Source of the DNA: Cristatella mucedo
Taxonomy: Eukaryota > Bryozoa > Phylactolaemata > Cristatellidae
NCBI GenBank assembly: GCA_009760855.2
Contig: WPIO01000275.1
Coordinates: 64,001-128,000, forward strand
Length of the DNA: 64,000 bases
Direction: 5' to 3'
Shown here piece after piece: positions 23,491-36,200 of the stretch. The notes beneath the pieces are model-generated. The model was not told where the DNA came from. It saw only the letters and a list, made by a program, of their open reading frames with translations, and did not search any database. The first letter of the stretch is position 1; every line of letters begins with the position of its first letter. A program made the translations under genes and the position numbers.

Positions 23491-24599
23491 CTAGTTTGTC
23501 CACTGTGACGCATATGACTGCGACTGTAACATCGTTTTCTAGGCTCCTCCTGCACAGACTGTGAAGACAGTAAATTGGCTTCTTTGATGCTGGAAAAGCT
23601 ACTTTGTATACAGTGACTTCCCCGGTGATGATGCATGAACGTTCAGTCACGATCCTAATACGATCTCCTGAAATTTGTCCGATGACCAATCCAGGACGAC
23701 ATAGAATGGTGAGATTTAGCTCTCTGTGATATATCCATGCGCTACGATGATGTAGGGCAGTATTTGCCTGCATTGACAGCCCGGTGACTCTGTTTCCTTT
23801 TTTCGGGACCCAGTCATCATGTTTATCAATTAAATTTGATGTATACATTTACACGTGTACATCTGCGATTGTGCCGACTCGACAAGACATCGCTCGGTGC
23901 AAAAGCTGTACTGTCGTGTGATTTGAGCATGGATTTTGGCTACGACCGTTCGAAGAATGCCGAATCGTTTTTAGCTAGGTCAAATAATTGCAACTTTCTC
24001 CTCCGATACTAAGTTTTAGTTAATAGCTTACTGAATTTCAAGCTTGCCCACCGGCTTATACACACCTGAAGACCTGATGGATATTGTTTGTAACGCTGTA
24101 GCATGTCTAATTAAATTCGAGTCAGACAAGATTGGATTCGCAAGGGGAGACAAGGCCCGGATGAGATCTGCAGAAGGTGCAACTCTTTGTGCAGTGATGC
24201 ATGCATAGATGGTTCCTCTTTTTCTGTTGGTTCTTTTTTTTCTGTTTTGCATACTTACATAATCCTGTTATGGAGTCTCTTGAGCCTGCGCTTAAGTGGT
24301 GCCTCTTTTGAATTCCTTTTTTAAATTGAAAGGAGCCTTAGCCACTCTATACAGGGAAAAATATATAATGGGAATGCTCGTCAAGGGTACTCTTAACTTT
24401 GACTTTCACTGCATTAGTGATTGTACCGAGGCTGAGTGTCTGTGCAGGTCACGCCTGCCATACAGATACATTTCAAAGATTTTTGCAGGTCACTTTCTTA
24501 AGTTTCGTCACTGCACCGCCTTGGAGTTACTACTTCACGTATTTTGGAATAAGGACAGTAAACATGACTTAGTAGTATAACTGTAAGTGGAATTGCTTA
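23491..24599. other. Nothing recognised
   Basis: Small frames only, none with splice or domain support. Confidence 0.35.
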
Positions 24600-24690
24600 C
24601 TTACAATAATGATAATATATTTGAATTACGCCATCGGAGAACTGGATCTCTTTATTGGTACTTTACAGATGCTGTACAGAAAACATTACA
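24600..24690 (-). mobile_element. Degraded LINE-A tail
   Basis: Minus-strand sequence TGTAAAGTACCAATAAAGAG, then AGTTCTCCGATGGCG and an ATTATCATTATT tail, corresponds to the LINE-A stem-loop and tail. The stem pairing is partly lost. Confidence 0.6.
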
Positions 24691-24816
24691 GAATAATTGG
24701 AGATAACATCCGCAAGCAGCGGGTATAGTTTGGTTGATTTAGCAAGACGAATTATTTTAAAATGCCGATTTTCAAAGGACCATGAATCCTGTGTAACTTG
24801 TGTGCCCTTTGCACAG

Positions 24817-24906
24817 CATTTTTGGACCACCAGTCTGTAGCTGCTGCGGCCGATGCTGCTGCAGACGATAATGCCTTCTCTTCGTCCACGAGCACATACA
24901 CGTCGG
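24817..24906 (+). CDS. Candidate second exon of a secreted protein
   Basis: A pyrimidine-rich acceptor (GTGCCCTTTGCACAG) precedes a 90-base open segment ending TCGG|GTGACG. It starts and ends in phase 1, so it fits after the exon at 21759-21840. The peptide is low in complexity and rich in Ala, Asp, Ser and Thr (FLDHQSVAAAADAAADD then SSSTSTYTS), like a propeptide or linker. The donor is weak. The opposite strand is also open here, so this is only a candidate. Confidence 0.28.
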
Positions 24907-25651
24907 GTGACGTCCACGCTATAGAGCTTTGCTATGCCAGCATGCCAACTTGCCGCAAAGGGTGGTGCATAACACTTGCAGTGCAGTGCTCAAGTCGGCC
25001 ATGCCTAATCGCTCTTTGGCCTGAAAGAAATACTGCAGTTTGCAAATGAAAAGAGAGGTCACAACTTTCGAACCTTCTGGATGAACGCACGAATGTAGTA
25101 TTGAAAACTGGCTAGATCGGTGTGTCAAAACTTTCTTTTGAACGGGGCCATTCGGCTTGAAGAGTATTTAAGCCTTGGTGTTACACATCACGTTTATATA
25201 TTATTTGTGAAACATAAATGTTTTTGGAACAGTTCCGCCGATCAACTGATTTCAGGACAGCATGCCCGTCGAAAGCATTCCTTGCTACGAGTTTCCTGCA
25301 GCAGTGAGAGTGCTGAGCACGTCGGCTCAGTTAATGACAATGAGCAGTGATTGAAGTTGGTAGCCAGGCCCATTTCAGTATTACTGAGGGAGACACTCTT
25401 TACAACTTTGAGACAAAGAATATGTCCGCCGTTATTAGTGTATTGAATTTTGATCGGACCGAGCTGAAATTCTTCAAACTTTAAAGAAAGGACTCACCCA
25501 GGCTATTTTTGTCATTACCAATGCGAACTTTCAATTGTTCCGAAATTCACAATTACCGGTCAAAATACACTGCTGCATTGCATTCCTTGGCCCCATACAT
25601 TTTGACTGATATCTGTTTGCTCAACCAGCTACTGCATATAAATAAAATAAA
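24907..25651. other. Nothing recognised
   Basis: No supported feature. Confidence 0.35.
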
Positions 25652-25780
25652 ATTCATTTGTATAGCTTCATAAGAGAATTTAATCTCTATTCAGGTGCTT
25701 CACATATGCCGAGGGGCTCGAGCCCACGATCGAGGCCAAATCTTGGTCCAGACGAGAATCTTAACCACTGGGCCAAACTA
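25652..25780 (-). mobile_element. SINE-2 (tRNA head with LINE-like tail)
   Basis: Minus strand: tRNA-like head (TAGTTTGGCCCAGTGGTTAA, B box GGGCTCGAGCCC), then CATATGTGAAGCACCTGAAT, AGAGATTAAATTCTCTTA and ATACAAATGAATT. The head follows a normal A-box and B-box spacing. The stem of the tail has decayed on one side. Confidence 0.8.
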
Positions 25781-27691
25781 GTATGGTCATCCTGGGTTAC
25801 GTGAACGTTCTGCAATTTCAGCAGTCTTAAGTGTGGATTGATGACACCCACGATCAAGTAAGCTAAGCTGGAAGCAGCCACAGGCTAGCCTGCCCCTGAT
25901 GCCGTTGTACCTTCCATCTACTGCAGTAGACTGCTCCCGGTTTTGTTTAGTGTGTTTTCCAATAAATTCTGGTTTACTGCTCGTGACTGCCGATATATGT
26001 CAGTTATATACTTTCCGGGTTATTCTGCAAATCCACATGTGAGCCAAAGATGCCACCGTTCTTCAACGATGTGAGCAAAAGCAAAAAACCTCATTCTTAA
26101 GTCAAAAGGGAGGAGCAACAATTAAATTACTCTTAGCCAACGTTCAGTACGACCTATGAATAACAACGTGCACTGAATCGTGCACAATTAGTTGGCTAGA
26201 ACACAGGGAGTAAGTTCGCTAGGATCATGCAGCTTGAGCTGAGCCTTCAATGATGCAAGGTCATGCACGACCGCTGGAGCATGCAAGTTAAGCTCACTAA
26301 ATATTTCAATCGAGTAAAATATAACGGGACACGTTACAGCCGATCTGGAGATTCAATTCAGCATTTTGATTCGGGAGTAGATTTTGAGTCGAGTGCTAGC
26401 AGCTGACCTGCCATCACACCCAGAGTTCAAATAAACTCGCTATGGTGCTCAAGTAAGTTAGCAAAAGCAATTTCTAGATGGCAATCGAAGTCACTTCATT
26501 ATTTAGCCAAGCAAGGGCCCCAACCTCACCTTATCCGAGGCAACCTATCAGAGGACTCATAAAAAGCAAAGCTTTGGGGTACAGCCACAGAATAGGATGC
26601 AGCAATGGAACAATCGGCTGAACCAAAGCCTGACATGTGGGTCTCCCCTTCACACGATCTGTCTCCTTCCTCTTGAGCTTCCTCTCATCTCATCTTAATC
26701 CCCCTCTCTCGCCGTGATTTTCCACAGCCTGTTGCTAGACAGCTGTCAGCAGCCGGAACAGCAACACGGCTGTGCATGCATGCATGCAAGCATATGCCGG
26801 ATCTCCTGATTGAAGACGTCGAAATGGCTCTAATCCAGCCCAGGTCACCTGCTGTTCCGTCTGCGGCAGCAGCAGGGTTCATGCTGAGGACTTTTGATGG
26901 TTTTCTCTTTCGTTTTATGACCTGAACTGATCTTTGTCAGTTTAGTCTCAGCAGAGAAGCATCTGTTCCACTCACCTTCCTTGTCGCCCGATTAAACTTG
27001 TACTCTATTTTCCGCATGCTTTGCCTGCTTACCGGTGCATGATTCACTAAGTGCTACAAGCTAACGGTCTTAGTGACAAGTGTCCTAAGCCTCTTTATGC
27101 TTGCTTTTGCATACTAGCAGAATAATAATGCATCTTTGCTTTTGCATGCTTTCCATCGTGCAAATCACTACCCATGTCTATTGACTCTCTTTCAGTGACT
27201 TGTAAGTGCCTACCTTTGTGCCTTGTTGCATATTTGTTGCACGAAGGTAGGTGTCGAGTATCAGGACGATGTCGTATCACTCTCAACCGCAGCATCCCAC
27301 AACTTGTACCAGAGATGTCTAGCTACTGCTTTTTTGGAAACATTCCGGTAACTTTTTTTGGAGTAAGGCAAGTGCAGTGTGTAAAGGTGATAATTTTATT
27401 ATTTCGTGTGACCCCCCTGTGTACTGCTGGCATACTGAAGGGAAAGGAAATTCTAGCCGGGTTCAACGACCGAAGCCTAGCAGATTCGTTCCATCTAACT
27501 GGTACTAATGTATTTGTGCCTGTACATCTGTAAGTAGGAGTGCTACTTATCTGTCAGTAAATACTCGTGCATGTTTTTTATGTTTCAGGCCTTAAAATTA
27601 CTGTAATTGCTGAGGTGGATAGATGTTAATGCCTGCAGTCACAGCCCTATAGAAAGGTAGGCAAAGTGTTTGGGTGTGTATAGGTACTGAA
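25781..27691. other. No firm feature; one weak exon-like segment
   Basis: At 26735-26740 a pyrimidine-rich acceptor (TTTTCCACAG) precedes an open segment reading KHMPDLLIEDVEMALIQPRS on the plus strand. Two candidate donors follow. It has no phase partner that I trust. The rest shows nothing. Confidence 0.2.
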
Positions 27692-27905
27692 AGTAATAAT
27701 GCTCTTGATAAAGCATCGTTAGAGAAATCATTCTCTTTCTAGGTGCTTTAGTTTACTGCAAAGGAAACGCGATCGAGTTATAAGATGTATCATGTTTGAT
27801 AAATATATGAATAACATGGTTAGGGGTGACATGCACAGGGTCAGCATGCAAATATGGTTAGTGGCAGCATGCGACAGTGTCAGCCAGCATAAGCACGTAA
27901 AGAAA
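27692..27905 (-). mobile_element. LINE-A 3' tail
   Basis: Minus strand: 3' UTR words (GCTGACACTGTCGCATGCTG, TGACCCTGTGCATGTCACCC), stem-loop with arms AAAGCACC and a TGCTTT core, then ATCAAGAGCATTATTA. The changed stem (GC to GU/AU type) keeps base pairs. Confidence 0.8.
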
Positions 27906-28054
27906 CGAGCTGCAATGCATCAAGGCAGTTGCAAGAAGTCCGAGGTTAAGCCATATGCTTCTGACGGTGAGCTGAGCTTGCTCTTTATCAGGATGACTGG
28001 TTATGAAAGTAACATTACGATCTCATAATGTGCTGTACTTTTTTTCACTCGTGT

Positions 28055-28058
28055 ACTC

Positions 28059-28120
<62 letters not shown>

Positions 28121-28190
28121 GCTCTCCCCCTCTCTCTCTCTCCCTCACTCCCTCTCTCTTTCTCTCTATCTCTCTCTTTCTCTCTCACTG
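28055..28190. repeat. (CT)n microsatellite
   Basis: About 55 bases of perfect CT, then interrupted CT-rich sequence. Translation gives Leu/Ser runs, which are not protein. Confidence 0.97.
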
Positions 28191-28719
28191 CCGATGTTTC
28201 AATAGTGTGTACGAAGAGCTTTACTGTTGCTATTATTACCAGCAATATTGTTATTACTCTTATTATTTTTATTTCATTGTGAGGAAACGAATGTCTCGGG
28301 AACCTGGAAGCACTGGGCAGAGATCAGACGAGGGTGCAGCCTGCCTAAGCAGCTTGAGGCTCTCGAGAGGTTGACTGACTGACAAGGGCACTAGCATGTT
28401 GTGGGGGACATAAATCTACCACAACGTGACACCAGCTGTGGGACTGGCTCTGATTGTACAATGGCTCGACAGTGCAAAGGCAATGCATGCACGGAATATG
28501 AATGCTGCCGGAATAGTACACAGAAAAGGAAGGAGAGGACTAGATCCCTCGAACCTGGCAGCCGTCTAGACCAAGCATGGCTGGTTTGGTTTCTAAATAT
28601 AGTTCTTGGTGTTGAAGGTGGGAGGAGGCTTGTTGCTAGGTCGCACTGCCAAGCCCGACGGCTAGTCGTAATGAGGAATGTCACACTCCTATTTCTCCAT
28701 ATCACTCTCCACTCCGCAC

Positions 28720-28843
28720 TGCCTATCTGTCTCTCGCTGTCTTGCACTTTGTCTCTCCTTCTCTCACTGACTCTCCCTGCCTCACCATCGCTGTCTCTCC
28801 CTCTCATTTTCCCTCTCTCTTTCTCTCTCCCTCTCTCTCTTTC
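28720..28843. repeat. Interrupted CT-rich tract
   Basis: Pyrimidine-rich strand abutting the 5' end of the LINE-A copy at 28841. Confidence 0.8.
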
Positions 28844-29380
28844 AAGGTTTTGTTTGACTTCAAGGTTTTGTCACTCACTTTTAGGTTCCTTCACTCTATG
28901 GCTGCAGCCTACCTTTCAGATATACTACCCCATAAGGCCAATTATCGTACCACATGCTTTTCGGAATCCAACAGTCTGGAAATACCTCGTACGAACCTTA
29001 AATCCTTTGGAGACCGTGCATTTAGTTCGTATGCTCCCAAAGCCTGGAACTCCCTCCCGACCTGCGTCAGAACATAACCTGACCTGACCACATTTAAAAG
29101 GAACCTAAAACACACGCCTATTTAGGACAGCATTTAGCAGGTCCCGGTGATTCGTCTTTGATGTGCTTATCCGTGCTGACACTGTGCATGCTGCCACTAA
29201 CCACATTTGCATGCTGACCCTGTGCATGTCACCCCTAACCATATTATTCATTTTGTTTGTTTTTCAAGCATGATTTTACTTACCATTCAATTGCATTTCA
29301 CTTTGCAGCAAATGCAAAGCGCCTAGAGAGAGATTTAGTTCTCTAAGGGCGCTTTATCAAGTGAATTATTATTATTATTA

Positions 29381-29383
<3 letters not shown>
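28841..29383 (+). mobile_element. LINE-A 3' fragment inserted in a CT microsatellite
   Basis: It begins within the sequence encoding IDFKVLSLTF and runs through APKAWNSLPTCVRT, a 3' UTR, an intact stem-loop (29317-29357) and a (TTA)n tail. CT repeats lie on both sides. A 13-base segment, TTCAAGGTTTTGT, is present twice at the 5' junction (28841-28853 and 28859-28871). The coding part is closely similar to 8600-10519, so it is a fairly recent copy. Confidence 0.92.
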
Positions 29384-29441
<58 letters not shown>

Positions 29442-29442
29442 T
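29384..29442. repeat. (CT)n then (GT)n microsatellite
   Basis: Continues directly from the (TTA)n tail of the LINE-A copy. Further CT-rich words continue to about 29560. Confidence 0.95.
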
Positions 29443-30557
29443 CCCTTTGTCTGTCTAGCACTCTCAGTAACTCTACCAGCCTTACTACCTCTCACTAAAT
29501 CTCGCAATCTTTCTCCATCTGTGTGTCTGTGTGTCTGTCTCTCGGTCTCTCTCTCTCTGCGTTTATTATTTCTATGCTTGTCAATTCTTAAGCCGACGCA
29601 ATGGAAACACTTGAGATAGTAACATTCCAGAGAGTAGAGGTTTATAAGCAGCTAAGTGCAGCTACAGCTGGATGTGGTGCAGAGGCTCGGCCGGGATTTG
29701 CTGTAGCCGAGCAGTGTGCAGCACAATTGTACAATTGCATCTCGGGTGGTAATTCTGTGGAAAAAAGCCGATGCTCCCCTTCATATGCCTACATTTTCTG
29801 ATCTCTCGTGGCCTAACATCTATGACCAATATTGGGTGATGCTAGTTTTTTTTAAATGCAGCCACTTTATGTGTGTAAGATACTGCTACCCAAATGAGCT
29901 GGTATGTTTGTAATCCTAGTGACCTGGCATGACAGAATTTTGGGTATTGGGATAGTTTTGGACCAGCTGTGCCAGCTTTGCATTGAGGGTCCTCTACTTT
30001 AATCCACACTCCTGCTCGGGCTAGACTAATTGAGCTGAAGGCCACATCCCTGCTCCGAACAGCCTGAATTATAAACGAGTTTAATTCTGTCGGCTGGTTG
30101 TCGGTTGCTAAAGTGTGCATGCCTCTGCAAAATACTCCCACTGAGTCATTTTATAGCGTCCCAGTGGACCAGGCGTTTCTTCTGTCTACTTTGCTAACTC
30201 GTGCAGGATTCAGGACATGTTATTAATGAGAAGAGATCCTACTGACAGTTGACCAATAATCCTATGCCTGCTATTGGATGCTTCTTTAAACATGAGAATG
30301 ACTGCTTTAGCATGCTTGCCTAAGCAGGATGCATTGCTCTTTATCAGCTATTGCTTATTGCCTCTCTTGCATGACGTGGTAACGAGCTATTTAGAGATGA
30401 AGTATTTTCAGGGTGCTATACAAAAGACTTCATATCAGTATAGTGTCAAGTTGCAAAGCCGGGTGTCCTTCAACGTTAACTCAGTCAGAGCAAATGGTCT
30501 GGTTTCGGTGCCAATCATGCAGTGTTCATCCATTGCTGTCCTTCGGGGAAGGCTGTC
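29443..30557. other. No supported gene
   Basis: Frames in this stretch lack domain, splice or repeat support. Confidence 0.35.
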
Positions 30558-31131
<574 letters not shown>

Positions 31132-31528
31132 AGCAACCTGCAGGCTTCTTAGTGTGTACAAAGGCAAATGCTGATCCAAATGTGGATGCTGCTTTTTAAA
31201 AGTGACTCGTGCGAAGGAAAAAGGGGCCACAGTCTTGTGAAGCTGCCTATACAGCCGTGTCACGTGTCGGAGTTCTCTTGCTGACCACTGCCCAATTTCA
31301 CTTGAACTGGCTCCCCAGCTATAGCAACACCAGCAGTGATCTCTAGTGGCAGATGTAGGTGGCTGTTGCTGACTGCAGCTGGGGTTCACTGAAGAAGCGT
31401 TGGGGACTACTGGCCAATTGAGAGCAGTGAGTTACAATGCTGCCTTGCTAATTAACCTGTAAGCCAGATTAAAAACCAGCCTGAGGGGAATCTCCACCCT
31501 CCACAGCCATCATACCAACTGGATAAGG

Positions 31529-31690
31529 TAAGCCGTGATGGCACACTTGGTAAGGCCGTTACTTTTCATGAACTCGAGGTTGCCTTCGGTTTGAACCCTG
31601 TAGTGGGCGATCCTTTAATGCAGCAGCAAGCTGTGGTAATAGACGTAAAGGCTTTTCTGTTGCTATTCAAAAGATGCTGTTAAATCAGGT
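31529..31690 (+). mobile_element. SINE-1 (tRNA-derived)
   Basis: Head AGCCGTGATGGCACACTTGG, B box GGTTTGAACCC, AGTGGGCGATCCTTTAATGC, AGACGTAAAGGCTTTTCTGT and the end GCTGTTAAATCAGGTGG. The anticodon-arm hairpin has decayed relative to 15108-15272. Confidence 0.85.
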
Positions 31691-31700
31691 GGTAATTTTT

Positions 31701-31892
31701 CTACACGGACACACACGCACACATAACAGATACAGGCACACACTCACTCACACACACAACATGCAAAAATGCACACACACACACACACACACACATGCAC
31801 ACACATGCGAGCGCACACACACACACTCACACACAAGCAAACACTCATACACACACATACAAACACACTCATCCACACGCACACACATCCAC
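31701..31892. repeat. (CA)n-rich microsatellite
   Basis: Interrupted CA repeats with CG- and TG-containing interruptions, starting about 10 bases after the SINE-1 3' end. His/Thr frames here are artefacts. Confidence 0.95.
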
Positions 31893-32577
31893 CACACATG
31901 CCCATTTCTCAGCTATTACTAGCAGTCGCCTCAATATGCCTGCTAGCAGTCACACGGTTTTAGGATAGGGTGGGCGGTCTGGTATGAGCAAGAGAACTCT
32001 AGCTTGCTTTGCACCAGCTGCTAAGCCCTATCAGTCTTTTATTCGATTGGCTGCTTGCTGCAAAGTCATGCTCTGGAAATAAATATTGCATCTCAATCCT
32101 GGCCGTGCCACTGGGTGCTGGGGATTGGCTCCCCCTACACAAGTAGGAGTGTCCTGGTGCTCTTTTCTCTTTCTCTGCCTTGCAGGCACTCGAGATTTTC
32201 TTAGAGGTCAGGCTGCAAGTAACATTCTAATCACGAGCGGATCCGGCAGATCCAGTAGACCATTGAATTGATAGCTGGCTACTTCACTGCCTTGCTACCG
32301 AGTCACCAGAGATCAGCTGATTCACTCACTGGATGCCTTTCCTTCTAACTACCTGGAGCAGCTGCTTGTACTCTCGTTATACTGCAGCCACAGCTGCAGC
32401 CACACTAATGCCTGGCTTGGCCCCTGATGCCGAATGCAATGGCAGACATTAGCAGACATTTCCCGCTAGGAAAAAGCTACCGAGCTTCTATAGAAAAGCA
32501 CATGAGAGCAGGGTGCACACACAAAAATCGCACTTGCTGATACCTTTCAGCTGCATTTCCGAAATCTGTTAAATTAC
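31893..32577. other. Nothing recognised
   Basis: If the exon at 32709..32578 is real, the right part of this stretch is its first intron. Confidence 0.3.
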
Positions 32578-32709
32578 CTGCTGCAGCCGATTAGCGATGT
32601 GGCTATGGTCCTGGAGCCGGCCGGCTACCGCTAGCACTTGAGAGACTGAGCCGCTCATCGATGTCGACCGAGTGGCGAATTCGGAGGAAGGTAAGCGATC
32701 GACGGCCAT
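32578..32709 (-). CDS. Candidate first coding exon, unknown protein
   Basis: An ATG with good context (G at -3, G at +4) opens exactly 44 codons, ending at CAGCAG|GTAATT in phase 0. The peptide begins MAVDRLPSSEFATRS and ends SQVLAVAGRLQDHSHIANR plus LQQ, a segment with helical, possibly coiled-coil character. CpG content is raised around it. Another minus-strand frame (32896 to 32603) overlaps, so the frame is not certain. I do not recognise the family and found no second exon. Confidence 0.35.
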
Positions 32710-32896
32710 TACATGCCGAAACCACAAAGCCACATGCAGACTGTCTGCCAAACGGCGGCCCGGAAGCGTTGAGCTGAGACAGCGTAATAATCCGATCCAC
32801 CAGCGAGCAATAATGCATTTCCTCTGAAATCCCGTTTTTCTTCTTTCTAGCTACACAAGAAATACCAGCGTAAGCTGCTTCGACAGTGAAGTACAT

Positions 32897-34164
32897 TCAA
32901 GCAATGCAGCCTAGCACGACGTACCATTTACTTTAGTTATTTCATCGGAGTGGAGCAATTGTATGTGCTCCTTCTACTCACGATGTGTTATATGTAATCA
33001 AATTTCGTATTATTTATAATACGCTATTTGATTGACCTGACGAGAAAAATGCAGGTATGCGTGTTGACGTGCTGGCGTGCTGTGAGCACGGGGGTACAAG
33101 GCGACTGCACTGCTAAATGTCTGCTTGCTGAAACAATTCGCTAGTACGCCGATTGGTAAAAAGATAAACACAAAATGTGACGCCCAACGCCTGATGCTTA
33201 GCTAAAATTATAAATTCATTTATTCATCATTCAGAATTACGTAAATGAGTTTTTCCGGTTTTACTGACATAATATGATGCAATTGCGGCTGTGAGTTCTC
33301 ATGCTAAGGCCTTCAATGACTCAGCCCAAAACTCAACCAAAAACTTTGGAAAAACAACATAGTTACCATTTCGAAATAACCTTGGAGAAACTTTGGTTTA
33401 TATTTAAATAATCGCCAACAGCCTTGAAGGATAAGCAACCAAATTTCACGTGATTCACTTTGAGGCTATACCCTCATACGGCCCGGGGCTATAAGTGACC
33501 AATGTCATCAGTAGCCTAACAAGACAGCACAGTTGCACGCAATATGTTGATGACTTCGTAACACTATTTTACATAATAGGCGACCAAATCTCAGTTGTAC
33601 GATGAATTTAACTAGAATAGCTGCCGTTTCTCAGTTGGAAAATGCAGAGCGGGCAGGGCCAGTGAAGGCTATCGCTTGAAAACAGACATAGGCAATAGCG
33701 TCTAATTGGATTTGTAAATTCGTAATGCTGTTTGAAATAACCGCAATTTCTCAAAGCTTATTGTAGAAAGTGACTGCTTTTTTAAACTTGGAATTAGTAA
33801 GCTGCCTGGATGGCTGGACCACTAGAGACAACAACATGGCGAAGGCCAGCTCATCCGCATGAAGTTTTGTTTGAACCTGGAACACCGTTTCCCATTAGGA
33901 AGAATTAAAAATGCAGTTGTGCGATGGCAATAGTAGAAACGGCAGCCGTATCGAAGTTCGAATATCTATGGCCGTTGGCCTCTACGGGCCAGTGGAGGTC
34001 ATAGCATAGAAAGCTCAAGCACAGTCGCGTGATATTTGGTGGGTTAAGCTAGACCATGGCTTGCAATAATTTGTACTTTCAACTGTAGTTGTTCGAAACG
34101 TTTTGCTGAAACAGCACCCATTTGATTGGTTACACTCATTTTGAATCGCTTTGCTATACCTGGC
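32897..34164. other. No gene; two weakly similar segments
   Basis: Segments near 33630-33700 and 33925-34015 share the pattern GGCCAGTG-AGG-CATCGC/AGCAT and GCTGCCGTTTC words, the latter in opposite orientation. This suggests an old unidentified repeat. Confidence 0.25.
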
Positions 34165-34555
34165 ATGCACCTCAAATCCTTTGGAATTCGCGCCTGTAGT
34201 TGTTATGCTCACAAAGCGTGGAGTTAACTCCGGACCAACGTCACGGCACTCTTTGACTTGACGATTTTAAAAATAGGCGATACAATCATATATTTCTGAC
34301 AGCCTCATAGCAAGTTCTCCAAGCCTTCGGTCTTTCTTTGTGATTCGTAGTTTCCGTGCTTGTGCGAGCTCAAATCGAACATGCAGCCATTAACTATGGT
34401 TATACGTCGACACTGTGCATGTCACGCTAAGTATGCTTGTTGACATGCTCGTGTTACCATAAACCATCTGCGCAAGCTTCTGTCACAGCAAATGTAAAGT
34501 GCTTAGGAATAGATTAATTCTTCGAGGGCACTATATCAAATTAATATTGATATGA
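34165..34555 (+). mobile_element. Old LINE-A 3' fragment
   Basis: It starts with sequence equivalent to LKSFGDRAFSSYA..KAW (AAATCCTTTGGAATTCGCGC), then the 3' UTR and a stem-loop near 34494-34535. The arms are AAAGTGC and GCACT, changed on both sides relative to AAAGCGC/GCGCTTT. Confidence 0.75.
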
Positions 34556-34989
34556 TCATTCTAATTTAAGGTACTATTGATTTCTTTGTTTTAGTTCAGG
34601 GTAAAGTCTGTTCAGCAGGGATTCAGCCAGTTTAAAGAAGGAACTCTTTGCTGTCAAGCGGAACATTACCTTGACTGCTCTGGCTACTCCAATATCGTAC
34701 TCAATTATTGCTTTCTACTGAAGTCTTGATAGGACTTGCCTTTTCCCACCAAACAACTTGCCACGGAAATAGTATACGGCATCCTGCCGTTCAGATTGCA
34801 AACGACGCGTTGTGAACGCTGTTTCTCGACTTGATAGCGTCTTGGAATAGTGGTCACTATTTAATCACGGATTATGTTTGGATTCAGAAAACGTGTAATT
34901 CTAAACGAGGGCAGCTTCAAGTTTCACAGTGGCAACGCGTAAGCCATCGGATGGACTTTCAGCCAAAGATGCAAGTCCACTGCTAGGAG

Positions 34990-36200
34990 TATTCGCTTTC
35001 ATTTTCGCAGCGTGAGCTCCTTGAGGTTACCGGTCAGAAACCGGTAGAGCTTGCTGACAGAAATCCCCGTCTGAGTTTTGCTCATTTTCTTATTTCGTGG
35101 AGTGTTTACATAGTGTCGTTGTAGGCACTCATTTTGCCAAACGCCAAAACATCCAAACGCACGGCGTCGCTTCGTGCTCCGGCGCACCCCTTCGAGCGGA
35201 TTTCCCCGGAGCATCACGATGCTATGTTGCGGCGAGGACGCTCAGCGAGGCGGAGGAAAGCCGGTACGAAAGGGTATCGTACGGTCGGGCCGTGAGAGCG
35301 GGCGGCTGCAGCTCAGCGACCGGCAATCGCAAGCTACCGCCGGCCGGGTGCCGCTTGCGAGAGTAACCTCTAATAAAGGACGTTTGCCCTAAACCAATTA
35401 GGCGACGCCAGCCTAAACGTGCCTCCGCAAGTCGCGCCGAGCCGCCGCGAGGCTTCCGCTCGCACAGGGCAGACGGTTGTGACTGTGTCCGAGTGGAGTC
35501 CCCAGTTCTTTGGTGAAACGCTGGTGTTCTACCTCGACCGTGAATTGACAGCCGAGATGAAATTTGCGGTTGCTTAATCATTGCATCAAGAAAACCGTTC
35601 GTTTAGTTTTCTATACTAATGTAATGTACAAGACTAAGTTGATCGACTGCCATTCAGTCGAGCTCTGTGCATCGAAAGGATTGCCTCATGGGCGTGGCCA
35701 CGCCCACAATGTTGGTCCGCCCCAGCCGGACTCACACCCCTTCGCCTGGCCAACGGGCGCCCAGAGTGCCGCCTCATTAGGCGCTGCAGTTGGAAAGTAT
35801 CGGCTGACTGAGCTGGATTTAATAGCAACGGTTCAGCTGTGCTCACCTGACCCGCTAGTCCGGCAGCAAAGAACTTTCTTTTTGCTCGTCCTCCGGCCAG
35901 CTCCGACGTTATCCCATCTCTCTCTTCTCCCTTCCTCCTTCCATCTGGCTGTCTTTCTCGTCTCTAGACTACTGGCGCTTCGAAGCTGCTTCCACGACGG
36001 CTACTGCATCCGTATGTACGCTCATACGCATCATCGTGTTGCCTGCGCGATACCAATACAGCCGCCGTCGTCAGTGCAACGAATCGTTCGTGGGGGGAAA
36101 CCTTCATTTTCGTCTCGCAGTCGTCTTGCGAGCGAGCCCCTACAGCTTTACGTGTCGGCTTGAGCTGAACGCCTATAGCCGTCCATAACTGTCTAACAGT
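34990..36200. promoter_or_regulatory. CpG-rich block, possible promoter region
   Basis: High GC and many CG dinucleotides, unlike either flank. It includes a perfect palindrome at 35689-35706. Long overlapping frames on both strands (for example an open plus frame 35564-36163) show no domain, so I treat them as by-products of composition. A divergent or CpG promoter is possible but unproven. Confidence 0.3.
35689..35706. promoter_or_regulatory. Perfect 18-bp palindrome made of two GC/CACCC boxes
   Basis: TGGGCGTGGCCACGCCCA is its own reverse complement. Each half, GGGCGTGG or CCACGCCC, matches the consensus of KLF/Sp zinc-finger factors. Its place in a CpG-rich block supports a regulatory role, but this is inference. 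Confidence 0.4.

Noticed and set aside
28401-29087. 228-codon plus-strand frame
   Set aside because: A fusion of unrelated sequence, a CT tract and an out-of-frame LINE-A segment.
31674-31963. His/Thr-rich open frames
   Set aside because: Translations of the (CA)n microsatellite.
35564-36163. 199-codon plus-strand frame
   Set aside because: It starts at a non-ATG codon, its composition follows the CpG-rich DNA, and no domain or conserved motif is visible.
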